From Marasmius tenuissimus (lineage: Eukaryota > Basidiomycota > Agaricomycetes > Agaricales > Marasmiaceae), in assembly GCA_029532415.1 (NCBI GenBank), contig JAQOTA010000053.1, positions 4,712,001 through 4,776,000 on the forward strand: 64,000 nt of DNA, read 5' to 3'. Positions within the stretch are counted from its first letter, which is position 1. Every line of letters begins with the position of its first letter. Both the position numbers and the translations under genes were made by a program. Of this stretch, positions 22,405 to 35,014 are shown one piece after another. Below the pieces are notes generated by a model that was not told the origin of the DNA, ran no database searches, and worked only from the letters and a program-made list of their open reading frames with translations.

Positions 22405-25400
22405 GGGGTGCACTTGGTCAACTTGCTGATACTTATACTTCTCGAGCAGAATGAGAAGACATAAATTCGGAGAACGATATCTTTGGCCATTCGGGCATCA
22501 ATCTAGCATGCGGAAACTTGAAAGGGTGTGACTGTAAGACGAACAATACAGACGCTGATGAGACAGACCAAACGTTAGTATGTATGCCAAAGAGGCAATT
22601 TCGAATGATGACCTTGTACTTGAAACAGCGGGTAACAGTTCGGTGCTTTGGAATTTAAGGGGTTCCTGAAAAAATTTTGAGAGGGGCGTTCATTCGACCT
22701 GATTCGACTTGATGAAAAATCTCCGAAAACCGTGGCAAGGTGACCGCGATGGCTCAGTAAATGTATCGGAATATTCTCTCATCACTCTGTGGAGTGGTAA
22801 CAATGTGGCTGACCCTTGACCTCCCGAAACGAAATACGCCCTAATACACCTAAGGAAGCCGTGAGCTGGCATAGGAACGAATGACGCGGCGGAACAATTT
22901 ACTTACAGGGGGTCAGCATAATACATAAAAGGGGATTTAATAGAACCGTCCGTTAGTCAAACCCAGGACACTACGGCACAGTGCACCTACAGCCTGGGTT
23001 CTGGAGAATTAGTTCGATTGCCGTACCATCCGTTCGTGTATTAGACCAGCTCTCACGACATCTGTAGTACAAGGACATTGCATACAGCTCCATATGCATC
23101 CTGCAGCTTACTTTGAGCTTCTTTCGAGGAGCGAGGAAGTCCACTTTTGACACAAAATCAGGCTGAGAGACAAATACGAACATGGCGTTCAAGAGCAAAA
23201 AACGATCGTGGCTGTGAAGCGTGGATGAAGGTCCGAAGAGAGCGCCGGAGACAACCGAAAATTCGATTCTACCTCGAACATCTCGAGAAAACGCGAGAAA
23301 TACGTGCTTATCTTGCAGGTTCCTAGTCCCGAGAACAAGTAGAGTCATATGAACGCTTACTTGTAAGCTTCCTCTAGTACAGAATACTCTTGAGGTCAGT
23401 GGGACAAAATCAGAACCTATACAACTTCTCGTCATCGAGGCACGGTACATACGCCAGGGCTAGCTCCTTTATTTTATATGGCCGGGTTTTTCACTACATG
23501 TTCGTTTGGGAGGCTAAAGGTCAGGCTTCATCTTACAGCTCGGTATCGAAAGTGGCATTGGCCGTGGGTCCGAATGATACATTTCTCCATGCCAAACCGT
23601 CATTGGCCATAGTATTTATTCATGGCGTGGAACATTACTTGGCGCGAGGGAGGAACGTCGAACTCTCCCATCAAAAGATCGGGAAAAAGGTAGATCAGTG
23701 ACTCTGAGTGTCAATTGTAGGTCAATTGCCCCCGGAGGCTCCCCTTGATTGTTCCTATGATCAATGAAAGGATCTTGAGCGATACAAGTTCACCTGTGTA
23801 CGTGAAGGAGATACGTGAAGGAGGTACGGTATGAGCAACGGCCTACTCCGACGGATTAGATATCACAATTTTTGGAATCTCAAAAATAAAGTAAAGAGGA
23901 AAAAATCAGGCGATAGCTAGCCTGAAGCAGCACTGTGTGCCTGTGGTGGACTTACAGGAAGATACGAGATAAGGTGAGGTGAGACCGGAGGATGAGGTGG
24001 GGGGTCATCATTGTGGCGCCATCTGGCAGCTGTTAAGCACTGTGTGAATACCTCCAGAGCGCTGTCGCCTGCCTAACTTGCCATTCCTACCAGACATCTG
24101 TACAACAGTTCGAGTTGTGACAGTGCTCAGCTTAAGACGGCAGCTGAGCTGAAGGAGTCTAAGTATAGTCTGGCCGTAGTACGAACAAATCCTCTCCGAC
24201 GTCTGAAGGCTGTATGACTGCGGGTACTGTATGAGAACAAAACATTCTTACGAACCTCAATCTCAGAGTTCATTAGAACTTTTGATGTATTCAAGAACAA
24301 ACCCCGCAGCTACAATGATTTCGTTGAAGGCACGGTTACAACCCGTTATCAGAAACCGTGTGTGTGTCGCTCTTCAATTGGTGAGCCGATTATCAATGCT
24401 GCCCCTAACGTGAGAGAATTCCACGGCGCGGAAGTGAATGAATCCAGAGCTTCGCCCCTTGTTCAATTTTGAGAGGGAAAGACGGAGGTACTCCATCGAC
24501 TCAGGTAAAAAAAGGTCGTATCATACAAGGGATGGACCCTTTTCCGTGTTCAATCACGGGTACCTACAAAACTACAGGCAGAAAGATCTTTGAAAGGCCA
24601 ATCGGTGAGTCAGAGTTAACATATCTGGTAAGTTGAAAGTATCTTTGGTTGAGGTTGTGACTCCACTACGGAACCAGTCGTTCGAGGGCAAGACCCTGAA
24701 AGCTCACCTTGCCCATCCCTGGGTGTATATCCGTTGATCGCTCTGTTATGGCCCAAGAGACATTGACACACGATCTGATTTGATGCTAGGAAAAAGTGTA
24801 CTTGAGCGGAAGCCCTTCAAGTAGGTAAAATCAAAGAAGCCTGGCTATCATTGTACAGTGACGATTAGATTTCTCGTCGAGGGTCCGACTCGGACTCGAC
24901 CAACCTTGGACTGGATCGCCAGCACTGTGGGGGAAACAACGCCCATGACTCTACGAGCCGAACGAAACACGAACTTGGGCCACCTTGCTGACCGCATTCT
25001 CCTCAGTAACACGGCAGACAGGGAATACAGAGTCTCGCGGAAACGGGCCGACTGACTCGCCGAAGCAAACATTACGTCCCATCACTCAGGCTCTCCAGTG
25101 GGAATAAACCAAACCTAAATCTTGCGCTCGTACAGCCTTGGTAAATTAGTGCAACCCAAGGGTACCGGTATGCCCGAGGAACTGCGAACGGTCAGGAGTT
25201 CAATCCCTATACCGGATGGTACTAAGGAAATAACGCTTCGGGAACAAGCCGGACTCTCGAATCTTCCTGTATGAAACACCTGCTTCCAGTAAAAAATAAA
25301 TAGAGCGAAAACATCGGCGTTAGTATGATCGAATCCTTAGTTTGAAGCCCCTATTGATATGAGAATTTGATCGAACAGAATACGTCGCGTACAGCTACGG

Positions 25401-27900
25401 AGAAGAGGGTCCACATCTCCGCTCGATGAATTCACCAGGATTGGGTCTACTGAGGAGAGACCTTTCGGTACTGGCTACGTTCCAGCTCAAGTTGCGAATG
25501 AGAATCAGTAGTGAAAACTTTGAAGAAAACCTCCCCTACAAAACACCCATCTAAAGTTTCATGAGCTGTCGGCAATAGGTCTAAATTCAGCGAAACTCAT
25601 CAGAAACAACTCGCCTAAGAGACTCGATGCCCTCCTCCCGATGAATCCCAAGTTCGAATATCCTTGTCCCCGAAAAACATGGACCACATGTACCTGAGAA
25701 CCCGACGGCTTCCAAGCCCTCGAAAATTGTTTATGCTCGGATTACGGGCATTAAACGGCTCCGGAATCGGGTAGGAGTTGATTCTATGCGAAACAAGAAA
25801 GAGGCTTTGTCCTCAACCTGTAAGCTTTGTATGCCTATTTCGACTGGTTCCCACTGGCCCGCGCGAATTAGATCGGTTGGAGTACTCCCGACGGGATGTA
25901 CGTACCTCGAACTTCGACTCAGAACTCAAGATTTGGTCCCCTATCTGAAGATCACGGCAAGAGCTAGGTCAAATAATCGCAAGAAGCAAGACGCTGAATC
26001 AAGTTTTGTTCCTCAAGGAAATATTTGCGAATCCGAGGAACCAGTTCCTAAATACATACCCTTGGGCCTTGTACTCTTTGCATATCTCTATCTTGCACTC
26101 CTTGTTCTACCTGGGCGTTATCAAACAACGAAATCCAAATGATATGGTATGACCAGCTTCTGGAATGGAAGGCATGAGATCGTGCGGATGTCATGGTATA
26201 TGGGTCGTGCTCGCCAGTTTGTTCCCATTCTATTCAACACCTTGCGGATAGACGAGTATGATCATCAGGGTCCCTACGTAGAAATGGTGTTGAAGAGCCT
26301 TGTATTGGAAAAGCGCAAGAAGCAGTGTGCAGGTGATAGAAATGACGGTGGTGGCTGTGGAAAGAGAACGAACGGGGAAAGTACGGAGAAACTACTCACC
26401 TTGGTCGACTTTCACGTGGTTCACGTGGCTCAGTTACGCCGATCATATCAAGTCGGACAGTAACCACGAACCAGCTCGTCAAACTGAACCCCTGCAAACG
26501 CGCTCTTGAAGAATCAGCGCTTTTGCCGAGGGTACCTCAATGAGCTCTCAGAGACTTATCGCCCCATAGTACAGACTCGCCTCACAGTGCCTCGTTCATG
26601 GTGCTTGTAAGTTGTGATGCTCATGGGCTCACTATAACCGAGGCATCGTCTCCCCTCATTCTTGAAGCACAGATCCCCAGCTCTTCGATTCGTGCCGCAA
26701 ATTGAACGCGAGGAGCCGTCCCACTAGATATCACCGTAACCTTCACTCCTCCAGATGCGGCGATGCGGCGACACGTAATCCACATGACAAGGGTAATGGC
26801 ATTTGAGCTCGGCAGGTGTGCCCATGACATCGAAGACGACGGTCACGGTACAGAAGGCGGAGAGGTAGATTTTGGTGGGTGCGGGGCATGAGCGAAGATC
26901 ATTGGGCGGAAAGAGTGGACATGGTTGGAGAAACATCCGTTCGAGACTGGTGTTGTTGCTTCTTGCCCCCCCCACTACTTCTCTTGACTCCCGACCGGGT
27001 ACACTCCCAGTCCACCAGAAGGTGTATGTACCCAATCAAGCATTCCCTTGGACCATAAACCTCTTCATTGTTGATAGGCACTAGAAGTTCGTGGTTCTCG
27101 TCACTCCGACGCATTGACCGAAATCTGACACTGAAAATGCTTCGAACGTGATTTTCCTCCTGCTGGTGGGGCAAACTATGAGATTGATTGTGCGGTTGGC
27201 TCGACGGAGAAATACATGGTTGAAAGATATCGAGACTCCCGAGAAAGATGTGTAAACGGGTACAGAGGCACTTAAAGAGAGATGCCAGCTGGTTCCTGCG
27301 CCTGCGTTTGTGGTATCGCTCAAGGGTAGGGCTGCTTCCGACGTCTCCTAGCTATCCTTGTGGCTTGAAACGGGCAGCGGTTGGAGCCTCAAATGCGTGA
27401 GATTTGCTCCGTTCCCTTGAGGAAAGAAAAAGGGTGACTTTTGAGGTCTGCGAGTAGACGAGAAAGGATCTTCTGTCGTTGAAAACGCACGCCCTGTCGT
27501 CAGATGGGCCAGTCTACACACGACAAGGCAACACGTACTTTTCCAAAAGTTATTCGGTTCCGCCTGCGTAAGTGTTTGAAGTTATAATCAGTCTACAGCT
27601 GTAGAGGAAATGGGGTCGGCGAGTCAGGATCTGAAGCTCTGAAGCCCTTGTGGGTGGTTCAAGGTGTTTGCAATTCCCGCTACTGTTAAGTAGAGGTTTT
27701 ACCGGTCGATGAAAAACAGATTCTGCGCACCCCTCCTTCGGGCCCTTCCCACGACTCACGTGTACTTTCACACGGTACCGGCATTTCGAAGAGCCTCCTT
27801 GCGTGCCACCCTACACGCGCGGTCAGTCACAACGTTTCATATTTCTGTTTCAGGTGTCTAAAAGAGGTCTGATTTTTTATTCAAGGTCTTGAAGGCGCTT
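22405..27900. other. Long intergenic stretch without recognised gene
   Basis: Both strands hold only short frames. The longest, 159 codons on the minus strand at 22971-23450, has no recognisable motif. A minus-strand region at 26620-27100 has hydrophobic pieces (YLSAFCTVTVVFDVM) that could be a worn membrane protein, but the frames do not chain. Confidence 0.45.
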
Positions 27901-27922
27901 CTCGCACTGTGTCACAACAACC

Positions 27923-28715
27923 ATGACTCCCCCGGCCCTCCCTGCGAGATCTCAACCTCTAAGCTCCGCCTCTTCTGGACACCCGCCTAGCGTTGATGAC
28001 ACTGCCCCAGCAGGTTAGTACTTTTACATTCCCCCGTAATGATTTACTCACAGACCGCCCAGCCTCGAGTCAAAGGACATGAAGACGCTTCAAAATCAGC
28101 CATTCGATGTGTGGCCCTTCAGTTCAGGCTTACCCCGACGCCGGTTTCAGTACCATACAACCATGTTTGAGTGACGGTCAGTGTGTCTCCGCCCCACATC
28201 CCCTTCTTTAACCCCTTCTCCCCAGCTACCCACACCTTTAGCTCGCCTCACGGCCCCGTCGGATCTCCCTTCAACTCAGGTCAGTCCCATCTTTGGTCAT
28301 CCGACAACCCTGAGAAGTTTATGAACCTCTAAATAGCTGGTCATGGCATCTCCTCCCCTTTTTCACTGAGTTTGTCCACTCGGTTTGCGTTCTTCCAGTC
28401 TGCCCATGGCCCTGCCGTTCAGCCTTATGGTTCCACTTCAGGGTGGGGAGAGTCTCCCCAGAACCCTTGCTATGATTCCATCATGAAGTGCCCCTCTATA
28501 CCCCTCTATTTGAAACCTTCATATGAGCCGCTGTATATTCTTGGCACAAACACGGCCCAATTATATGATTCTTTGTCGATGCATAATATCCCTTCCGATG
28601 GCTTCAGCATCAAACAATGCCGTGAAGCACTACTCTTCCATTTGTCGTCCAGTGCTTGTACCATCAATATGTGGAATCTGGTGAGCTGTCCTTCGGCTTG
28701 TTTCCAAGTGGGTTA
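27923..28715 (+). pseudogene. Fragment of spliced gene with SAP-like motif, probably transposon-derived
   Basis: A possible start at 27923 opens a Pro/Ser-rich exon followed by GT-AG-like introns. Further on, near 28555-28650, the frame reads AQLYDSLSMHNIPSDG and then KQCREALLFHLSSSAC, which looks like a SAP-type helix-hinge-helix DNA-binding motif. Such motifs occur at the start of some basidiomycete transposon proteins. No catalytic domain follows in frame, and frames break after 28715. The identification is tentative. Confidence 0.3.
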
Positions 28716-28719
28716 GTCA

Positions 28720-30150
28720 TATGATCCTGTCGCAGCCACCTTAGCCACTGCATGTCACAGATGTCAATGAGGCAACCTAATAGGTGGGGTTCTTTTGTAC
28801 GTGAGAAACCCACTTAACTGGTCACCTCCATGGATGAAGTCTTTGGGCACTTGTCACGCCTCTTTCCGATCCTCCACCACCTCCTTGCTGCCAGCTATCG
28901 CGTATATCGACTGCCAGCTCTCCAGAGCAAAGTGGGCTCCAAATACCGGCATCTACGGTCATAAGTCAAGGAAAGCTGCTCCCAACGATTTGGGCATGCA
29001 GCTGTGGAGGTATACAGCCTCCAAGGTTCATGAAGGTGGGTTCGCGAGTTTCTGGCTTTTCCGTACGATAGGGTGCCCAAAAGGGTCCTTAAGGATGTGC
29101 TAGATTTCTTAACTTACCTCCGAGCAATCGCAATTGAGTTTGTCGAGAAATGACCAAAGTAAATGTCTACATCGTAGTACCCTGAGGAGGGGGTCGCCAG
29201 GTATAATGATTGGCTTTACCCGATTGTCTGCTCATGAATCTTGCTATCGAGGACCTATAATATTGAATTTATCGGTGGGAGATCGCAAACTTCGTCATAA
29301 CCGTGAGATCATGGTACATGGAGGATGGTGATGCGGTAAATAAAAGCCTGCTATATTCTGATGGTTTGGGGTTCATATACTTGTTTGAGATGGCCATTGA
29401 CCAAAGAAAGTTGTATCTCAGGACTCAGCCCTTTGTGATTGCGAAGAAACCGTGTCCCTGGGTGGAGAGTACAGAGGAGGATGTCGGAGGTTCTCCAGCC
29501 CATCAAGAACTCAACACTAACCTTCGGAACATCGGGTTCTCGGAAATTGACTGTTATGTGGCTAGGTTGCACCCGCGCTCCTTAAGACAACGGCTCTATT
29601 GAATGCAGGGAGGGAGAGGACGTGTATGTAATTTCCATCTGTATGGCTTGCAAATCTGGGTGCCCTGCTTTCGTTTTCGGGGTACAATGTCGGCGTGTTT
29701 TGTCTCTGCCATGACAGTGTTTCTATTGTATTCCGAGCTCGTCGACAAACAAATGAATTTGATGAGAAATATGTCTCTTCATCTCGTCAACGAGAACGAG
29801 GCTGGCCATTGACAAGCAGAACTCCTGGGTTTCCAGTCCTTTAGGCACAACAGATCTGCGGGAATGCCAGGGGTACTGAAGTTCTTTCCCAGTCTTATCA
29901 GAATGTTGCGTGGGGGGAGGGGACAGCATGTTTTCCTTGGGCAGAATTGCCGCACAGTTTTGACGATTATGAGGACTTCTATAGTAGGTCGGCTGCTCAG
30001 CGGCGAAGAGGGGTTTCTCGGACAGTTTTTTTGCAGTAGGGTAGCAGTTCTCAAAATGTTGCAGTGACAGATGAGTCTCCCAGGGTTGGGTGGATGTTAA
30101 TCATATTAACGCAGTGGTGGTGTTTGCACGATATGGTGGTGGGAATCAGA
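28720..30150. other. Intergenic, transposon-like debris suspected
   Basis: Short, overlapping frames on both strands with no recognisable domain. The position between the SAP-like fragment and the repeat cluster suggests decayed transposon sequence, but no motif proves it. Confidence 0.35.
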
Positions 30151-30161
30151 CAGTAGCGGGC
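30151..30161 (+). repeat. CAGTAGCGGGC terminal-type repeat, plus orientation
   Basis: CAGTAGCGGGC here is the exact inverse of GCCCGCTACTG at 31588-31598. The similarity extends imperfectly for about 10 further bases (CCTGCCGCTTG). It may be one end of a DNA transposon. I found no matching target duplication next to it. Confidence 0.45.
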
Positions 30162-31559
30162 CCTGCCGCTTGCCGGCCCTCCTAAATTTGCAAAGCGGGA
30201 AATCCCGTATGACCAAATTCGAACATAGACTCCCACGCATCTTCGCCCCAGGCGTCTCTTGATAAGGCATAGTACATCAGCAAAGCTACACAAGTATTAG
30301 GCGGCTTTTAAGTCTTGTGAGTATTACTAATTTGAAGCCAAATACGCGCAATATCTAGTTCACCCCGCAAGCTGCACACAATACAAGCACAACGTCCGTA
30401 AGACATACTCACAGGCCAGTCGGCTTCTCAAGCTAAAGCACTTATACAATTTGTACAACAAGTAATATGTAGACTATCCAATATTATACATTATTATATC
30501 TGGCCTGAGTGGTTCAAGTTGAACTTAGCATCTGAAGAGAAATATATGGTGCGGCTCAATTTATGTAGTGTGAGAATATTTGGAACTGCACAGTTTCTCG
30601 GCAACTTCCGAGTGGCTTTCACGCCCTACATAGTTACCCGGCCTGATGGGCGGACCTTTCTGTTCATCCTTAGTCCTATGCCTGTCCCATTCCCCCCTGC
30701 CCTCAAATTCAATATCTATGTCGCGTCGAATTTGTAGGTCTATGTGATTCCAGTGTTAGTCACAAGGTGCGTGGACTCCATGTCCTCTCCTCAAGCCCAC
30801 TTACTGAAACTGCTGTCTTCACTCCATGCAGGGCTTTTCCAGCAGTTAAGGCAACCACAGTCGATCTATTCACCATTCAATCAACGATATCCTCTCTGGG
30901 TTGGAACCTCTGCTCAAGGCTGCCGGATAGTCCTCAAAGTATGTATTCCAGTCCATGTTGCGCTTTCAACTAGCTTTTGACCTACTTGTAACATCAAAAC
31001 ATGTTAGCAAAGGCAACCTTTGCAAGCTACCCTCAACGACATCATTGTGTGTGTTCATTTACATCTCAGTTTATGTTTCAACGCCCTCCACAGCTCAAAT
31101 CCTCACTTGCACCCTCCACTTGTTTGCTACCAATCAGGTGTGTCCACTACCTTCTCTCGGTGTGCACTTTTTCTGACCTGCCTCCATTAGCTATCTTCAG
31201 CGCGCAAAGTACAAAGATGAGCTCAGAGAATAGTCGAGGGGTAGTTGTGCTGGTATATGGTCCGTTATATGTATTGTAATAATAGATCTGTCTCTTTGTA
31301 ACGTATATAGCCCCAAATACAATTATTTTTCGTCCTTTTCCGTCCGTATTGAATAATATTGTGTCTGTATTGTGTGCGCCTCAAGTTGTATTATGAGCCG
31401 TATTTCGGTGCATTGCCCGCTCAAACCCTTTGGTCTTGTGCAAGATAGATGGTCTTATACGGTATTTTATAATATTTAGGATACATTATACAATACCTAC
31501 TGGTATGGTATTACGAATGGGTATTATCGTATTCTACAATACCCATAATACCGATGTAG
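30162..31559. other. Possible exon fragments between inverted repeats
   Basis: Short plus-strand open stretches with splice-like borders occur around 30830-31060 (for example an exon-like block with GLFQQLRQPQSIYS). No domain is recognised. The stretch lies between the inverted CAGTAGCGGGC copies and may be the remains of a transposon interior. Confidence 0.3.
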
Positions 31560-31830
31560 GTTTGCTGATGTACCAGCGAGCAGCAGCGCCCGCTACTGCT
31601 TGCCTTTAAGCATGCCCAAACCTCAGATGGTGCTGAACCTTCACCTACCTTGAAGCCCTCAATGGGTATGAGAAACATTGGAAGACCTCGCATTGAAGAC
31701 CTTTTGAAATCAGGTCCCCTCTTTTGATCAAATCTACTACAGTAATTTTTCCTATGGCGGCTGCTTGTTGCCCAGCCTTCAGCTGGCTCCTCACAGCAGC
31801 AAGGGAGCACCTATGGTGCCTTGAGCATTT
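31560..31830 (+). repeat. Dispersed repeat, copy 1
   Basis: It is similar to 32240-32530, sharing CAGCGCCCGCTACTGC at the left and CCTATGGCGGCTGCT, TTGCCCAGCCTTC and GCTGGCTCCTC at the right. The copies are diverged, so the duplication is old or the copies are separate members of one repeat family. Confidence 0.7.
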
Positions 31831-32109
31831 CTGACAATGTGAGACTGAGTCAGTTTCTAGCACAGATTTGTAGATGACAGCCCCATCACTACAGGAAAAA
31901 TTGTACACACATTCCCCTGTCCTGATAAAGTAAATACTGCAGTGCACCAGTGCTGTAAAACAGGATGGACAGAATGTCCTCGAAGGGAGGGAAACCACTC
32001 TTTGTTTTGTAGGCAGGGCCGCTACGGCAGGCATCGGGGGGCCGTGGTTGCGTTGGTGTTGTGCCGCTATGGCCATCAGCAGGCGAGTCTTGATTTTGAG
32101 GGAGAGCAA
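31645..32109 (-). pseudogene. Cysteine-rich ORF, possibly KDZ-transposon-associated
   Basis: The minus-strand frame of about 150 codons contains RTFCPSCFTALVHCS, then ECVYNFSCSDG and SHCQKCSRHHRC: a cluster of paired cysteines. Cysteine clusters of this general kind (CxC domains) accompany KDZ transposases in basidiomycetes, and the surrounding repeats have inverted termini, so a transposon origin is likely. The exact family is not certain. The frame lacks a good start, and no transposase catalytic part is visible, so this is probably a remnant. Confidence 0.35.
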
Positions 32110-32215
32110 TTTTCTCGTGATTGTGGAAAAAAAGTCACATTGAGAGGTGATCGAATATCGCGCAGTGCGTGAAACTTTCCGGGTAAAACCCTCTACTTAG
32201 CAGTAGCGGGAATTT
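32110..32215 (+). repeat. Dispersed repeat terminal segment, copy 1
   Basis: It is similar to 33385-33495: both share CTCGTGAT-GTGGAAA, AGAGGTGAT and an end segment with ACCCTCTACTT followed by CAGTAG-GGGA. The CAGTAGCGGG end (32201-32210) faces an inverted copy at 32252-32261. Confidence 0.65.
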
Positions 32216-32239
32216 TCGAATGATAACGCAAGGCGCCGT

Positions 32240-32530
32240 CGAGCGGCAGCGCCCGCTACTGCCTGCCTATAAGTACATGTCCAAATCTCTGAATGTGCTG
32301 AATACCCGTATTTTGCGACAACCTCAATTCTGACAGGTGTGAAAATCGTCCAAACACCTCGCAAAGACCTTTCAATGGCTTTTGAAATATGCAATTACAC
32401 TTCCCAGAGTGATTTTCTATTCTTTTCCTATGGCGGCTGCTCATTGCCCAGCCTTCGGCTGGCTCCTCGCAGCCGCAGGGAAGAACTTTTGGTGGCTTGA
32501 GTGCAGCTTCAGAGCCAGTGTTTCCGAAGA
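32240..32530 (+). repeat. Dispersed repeat, copy 2
   Basis: Second copy of the 31560-31830 sequence, with the same order of shared blocks. It starts with CCCGCTACTGC, the inverse of the GCAGTAGCGGG found 40 bp upstream. Confidence 0.7.
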
Positions 32531-33384
32531 CAGTTCAGGCAGGAAGATGGGTTTTATATTCAGTCCGCGTGTGATGCTGATAGACTGTTAATCAGGATTA
32601 GGCCAGATAGCTGACAAAAACTCTAAACGAGCCTTCCGTGATGTGCTGACTGAGAACTTGTAGTTGGCTAAGGCCAGGTAGAAAGAAAAAGGGAAGACGT
32701 AAGGTGAACACAAGGATGGTGGCCAACCCAAGTCTGTATGGGCGGGGTTTATGTGCGCTTGGGGTCAGATCAGAGAATATCCAATAAAGGAAGTGAGCGG
32801 AAATACAGACAAGTCAGGATGAAACCTGGATCCAGTCACAGGGGTAGTTATGCGCATACACAATGAGCTGCGTGAATCGGGGTTGAGGTGCGTGGCGGCT
32901 GGCTTGATTCTCAGATTGGTGGATCTCTGAAATCCGAGACCCCAGAGCTAAACGATGGCCGAGTTTATTTAGAATCTAGGGTTCTGTCTCAAGTTAGCTG
33001 TGGGGTGAGGGATGAGAAAGTAGTTCCAGTTGCTCAGACACAAATTTGGATGATCCTGACACTTGTCACACTGGCATGCTGCTTTCCTTGTAGAGTTCCG
33101 CGTACCTTCAAGTCAGGCCTCTAATCAAAGTCATCTCGGTTTTTTTTTCCATCGCAAAAAGCATTATCTCAAGAGTCCGATGGCACTGACAAAGGTTGTG
33201 CTTCTATCAGCGGTTGGTTGCTGACTCGCTTTAAAAAGTGGAACCATGTAGTTTTTTACTGTACCTGAGGGGCAGGGTGGTGAGTGGAAATTGGAATTTT
33301 GATGCACCGCAGACGTTTGACACCACGGCAAACTGAGACGTTGGTGGCAGACACAGAGTCGTAGAGTCTAGACTGAGAAAAAGA
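32531..33384. other. Repeat-flanked spacer, no gene recognised
   Basis: Only short frames; nothing recognised apart from the bordering repeats. Confidence 0.45.
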
Positions 33385-33495
33385 AGAGGAAAATGCTCGT
33401 GATCGTGGAAAACTAAGTCATGTTCAGAGGTGATGGAATTGTGCACAACAGCCTGCACAATCCGGTAGAACCCTCTACTTGTCAGTAGTGGGAAT
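33385..33495 (+). repeat. Dispersed repeat terminal segment, copy 2
   Basis: Diverged copy of 32110-32215, ending in CAGTAGTGGG at 33482-33491 where copy 1 has CAGTAGCGGG. Confidence 0.6.
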
Positions 33496-33639
33496 CTGGC
33501 TCTGAACCACGTACGTGGTGTTGCGCAAATCCTCCATACGGCTTTTATTCTCTCAAAGGGTGTGATTATTGTCGGATGTGCTCAGTCACTAGTGAGTGCT
33601 CGCTCCCCAACATTTCACGCAAGCCCAAGGCCACATGGG

Positions 33640-34330
33640 CGATGTCTCGAAAGAGCAGCTCTCGATTCCGGCTACCTCCGCCAACCTCAACGTTCGCTAT
33701 TCAGATCCCACTTCCACACTTGCGTTCTCTCAAACTCCTCCACATACCAACGCGCCGCCAATTTGGCATATATAGATTGTTTCGATGATATCAGTACCAT
33801 CATGCAAATGACAATGAACATCGAATAAGACGCCTTCGTCAAAGGACTGCATGGGGAGGGAGATGCATAGTGTGGCTTGTAAGAGGGTCGCTACGGCATA
33901 CCTTGCTGTTGTGTGGGATCTCTAGAGTGGGCTCGTTGTTTTGGCAGAGTCGGGCCTCAGATCGGGCAATGATCAATGGGTTTTGGATGCCTTTGAGAAA
34001 GGAGCGGTGAGTGCAATAACATGCTTATTTATCTTTGTCCGACGCTGACTCTGGTGGTCAACTTAGGGCTGTGAGAGCAGCCTAGAAGTTGGCATCTTTA
34101 TATGGTAATCAAATGAAATCCCCGGCTAGCTGGAACTCGGCCAACCTGCCCAGACCTTACGAGCCCCATGTTGTGTCTCTTAAGGATTTATTGCCACGCT
34201 ACCCTTCGTCATCATATAGGCGGGCATCGTCTCATTTTATTGGGCTACCGGTGCCTCAGCCTCAGAAAGTCAGAGCTCAAATACCCTAGCCGTAATGCAC
34301 TCTGTATTCGAGAGTTGTCAAGACAATGAA
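33640..34330 (-). pseudogene. ADP-ribosylglycohydrolase relic R2
   Basis: Read on the minus strand, it follows the intact ARH gene from about the CQEACEVW region to near the C-terminus. Matching nucleotides include GGCTCGTAAGGTCTGGG, CCACCAGAGTCAGCGTC, TCCTTTGACGAAGGCG and a GCGCGTTGGTATG segment. Many indels and stops are present. It is older than the tandem array, judged by its divergence. Confidence 0.72.
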
Positions 34331-35014
34331 GAATTCGTGCTCCATTCACCTTTCTTCAATGATCATGTCTGTGAATAATCGGAAGCAATGGATTTTACAT
34401 CGATATAGCCAACTTAGAGTGTGTGATATGCCAAACATTGTTTGAAGCTTCCCTATCATTCCGCAACTTGGCCATTCTCTTCCTTCTCTTGCTTATTTGA
34501 TTTGACCAGTTCAGTATCTCTGATTCTTATGTCTTTTCTAGTGCCTCAAAAACGCCAAAATGCAGAAGCATCCGAATGAGTTGATTTCTCACTCGATTTC
34601 TCACCAAAACAAATGGTTCGTGTCTGCGCACCTTCTCGGGTATTGTCATCGCGTCTGTGAAATGATCCTGGGCTTGGTGGGTGTGCCTAGTGCACTAGAA
34701 TGGCGGTACAGAGGGAGGGTCGGATAAGGTCGGGCATTGGGTGTACGGGAGAGAACAAGAGACTGGATGTAGATCTCTGGGAGGCACGGGCTGCGGAAAA
34801 ACTCGTCGTCTCCACGAGCAAGCGAGGCGGTAATTTGACTAGCTCTCATGCAAGACGGGAGCTCTCTGCAAGGGAGAATTCATCAGGTTCTCGAATAGAT
34901 CACCAGGACACATCAGGAAGGCTCTATGGAGAGCTGCGTGTCTCAGGCTCTGGGAAACTTGGTGAGTCGTCAGACAGCTCATTCTGAAATTCATGATGGA
35001 GGTTGGATTGTGTT
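34331..35014. other. Spacer between two ARH relics
   Basis: No gene is recognised; open frames are short and carry no motif. Confidence 0.45.

Noticed and set aside
22384..22413. Earlier starts for the S41 peptidase (22404 ATG, 22413 GTG)
   Set aside because: They place a polar segment before the signal peptide; the ATG at 22383 begins the hydrophobic leader directly.
22971..23450. 159-codon minus-strand ORF
   Set aside because: No motif, no partner exons and no context; probably a chance ORF.
25150..25215. tRNA-like stretch with GGAGTTCAATCC
   Set aside because: The bases on both sides of the TTCAATC loop do not pair into a T-arm, and no acceptor stem forms.
26620..27100. Possible DUF6533-type membrane protein relic
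   Set aside because: Hydrophobic pieces exist, but frames do not chain and the family signature is absent.
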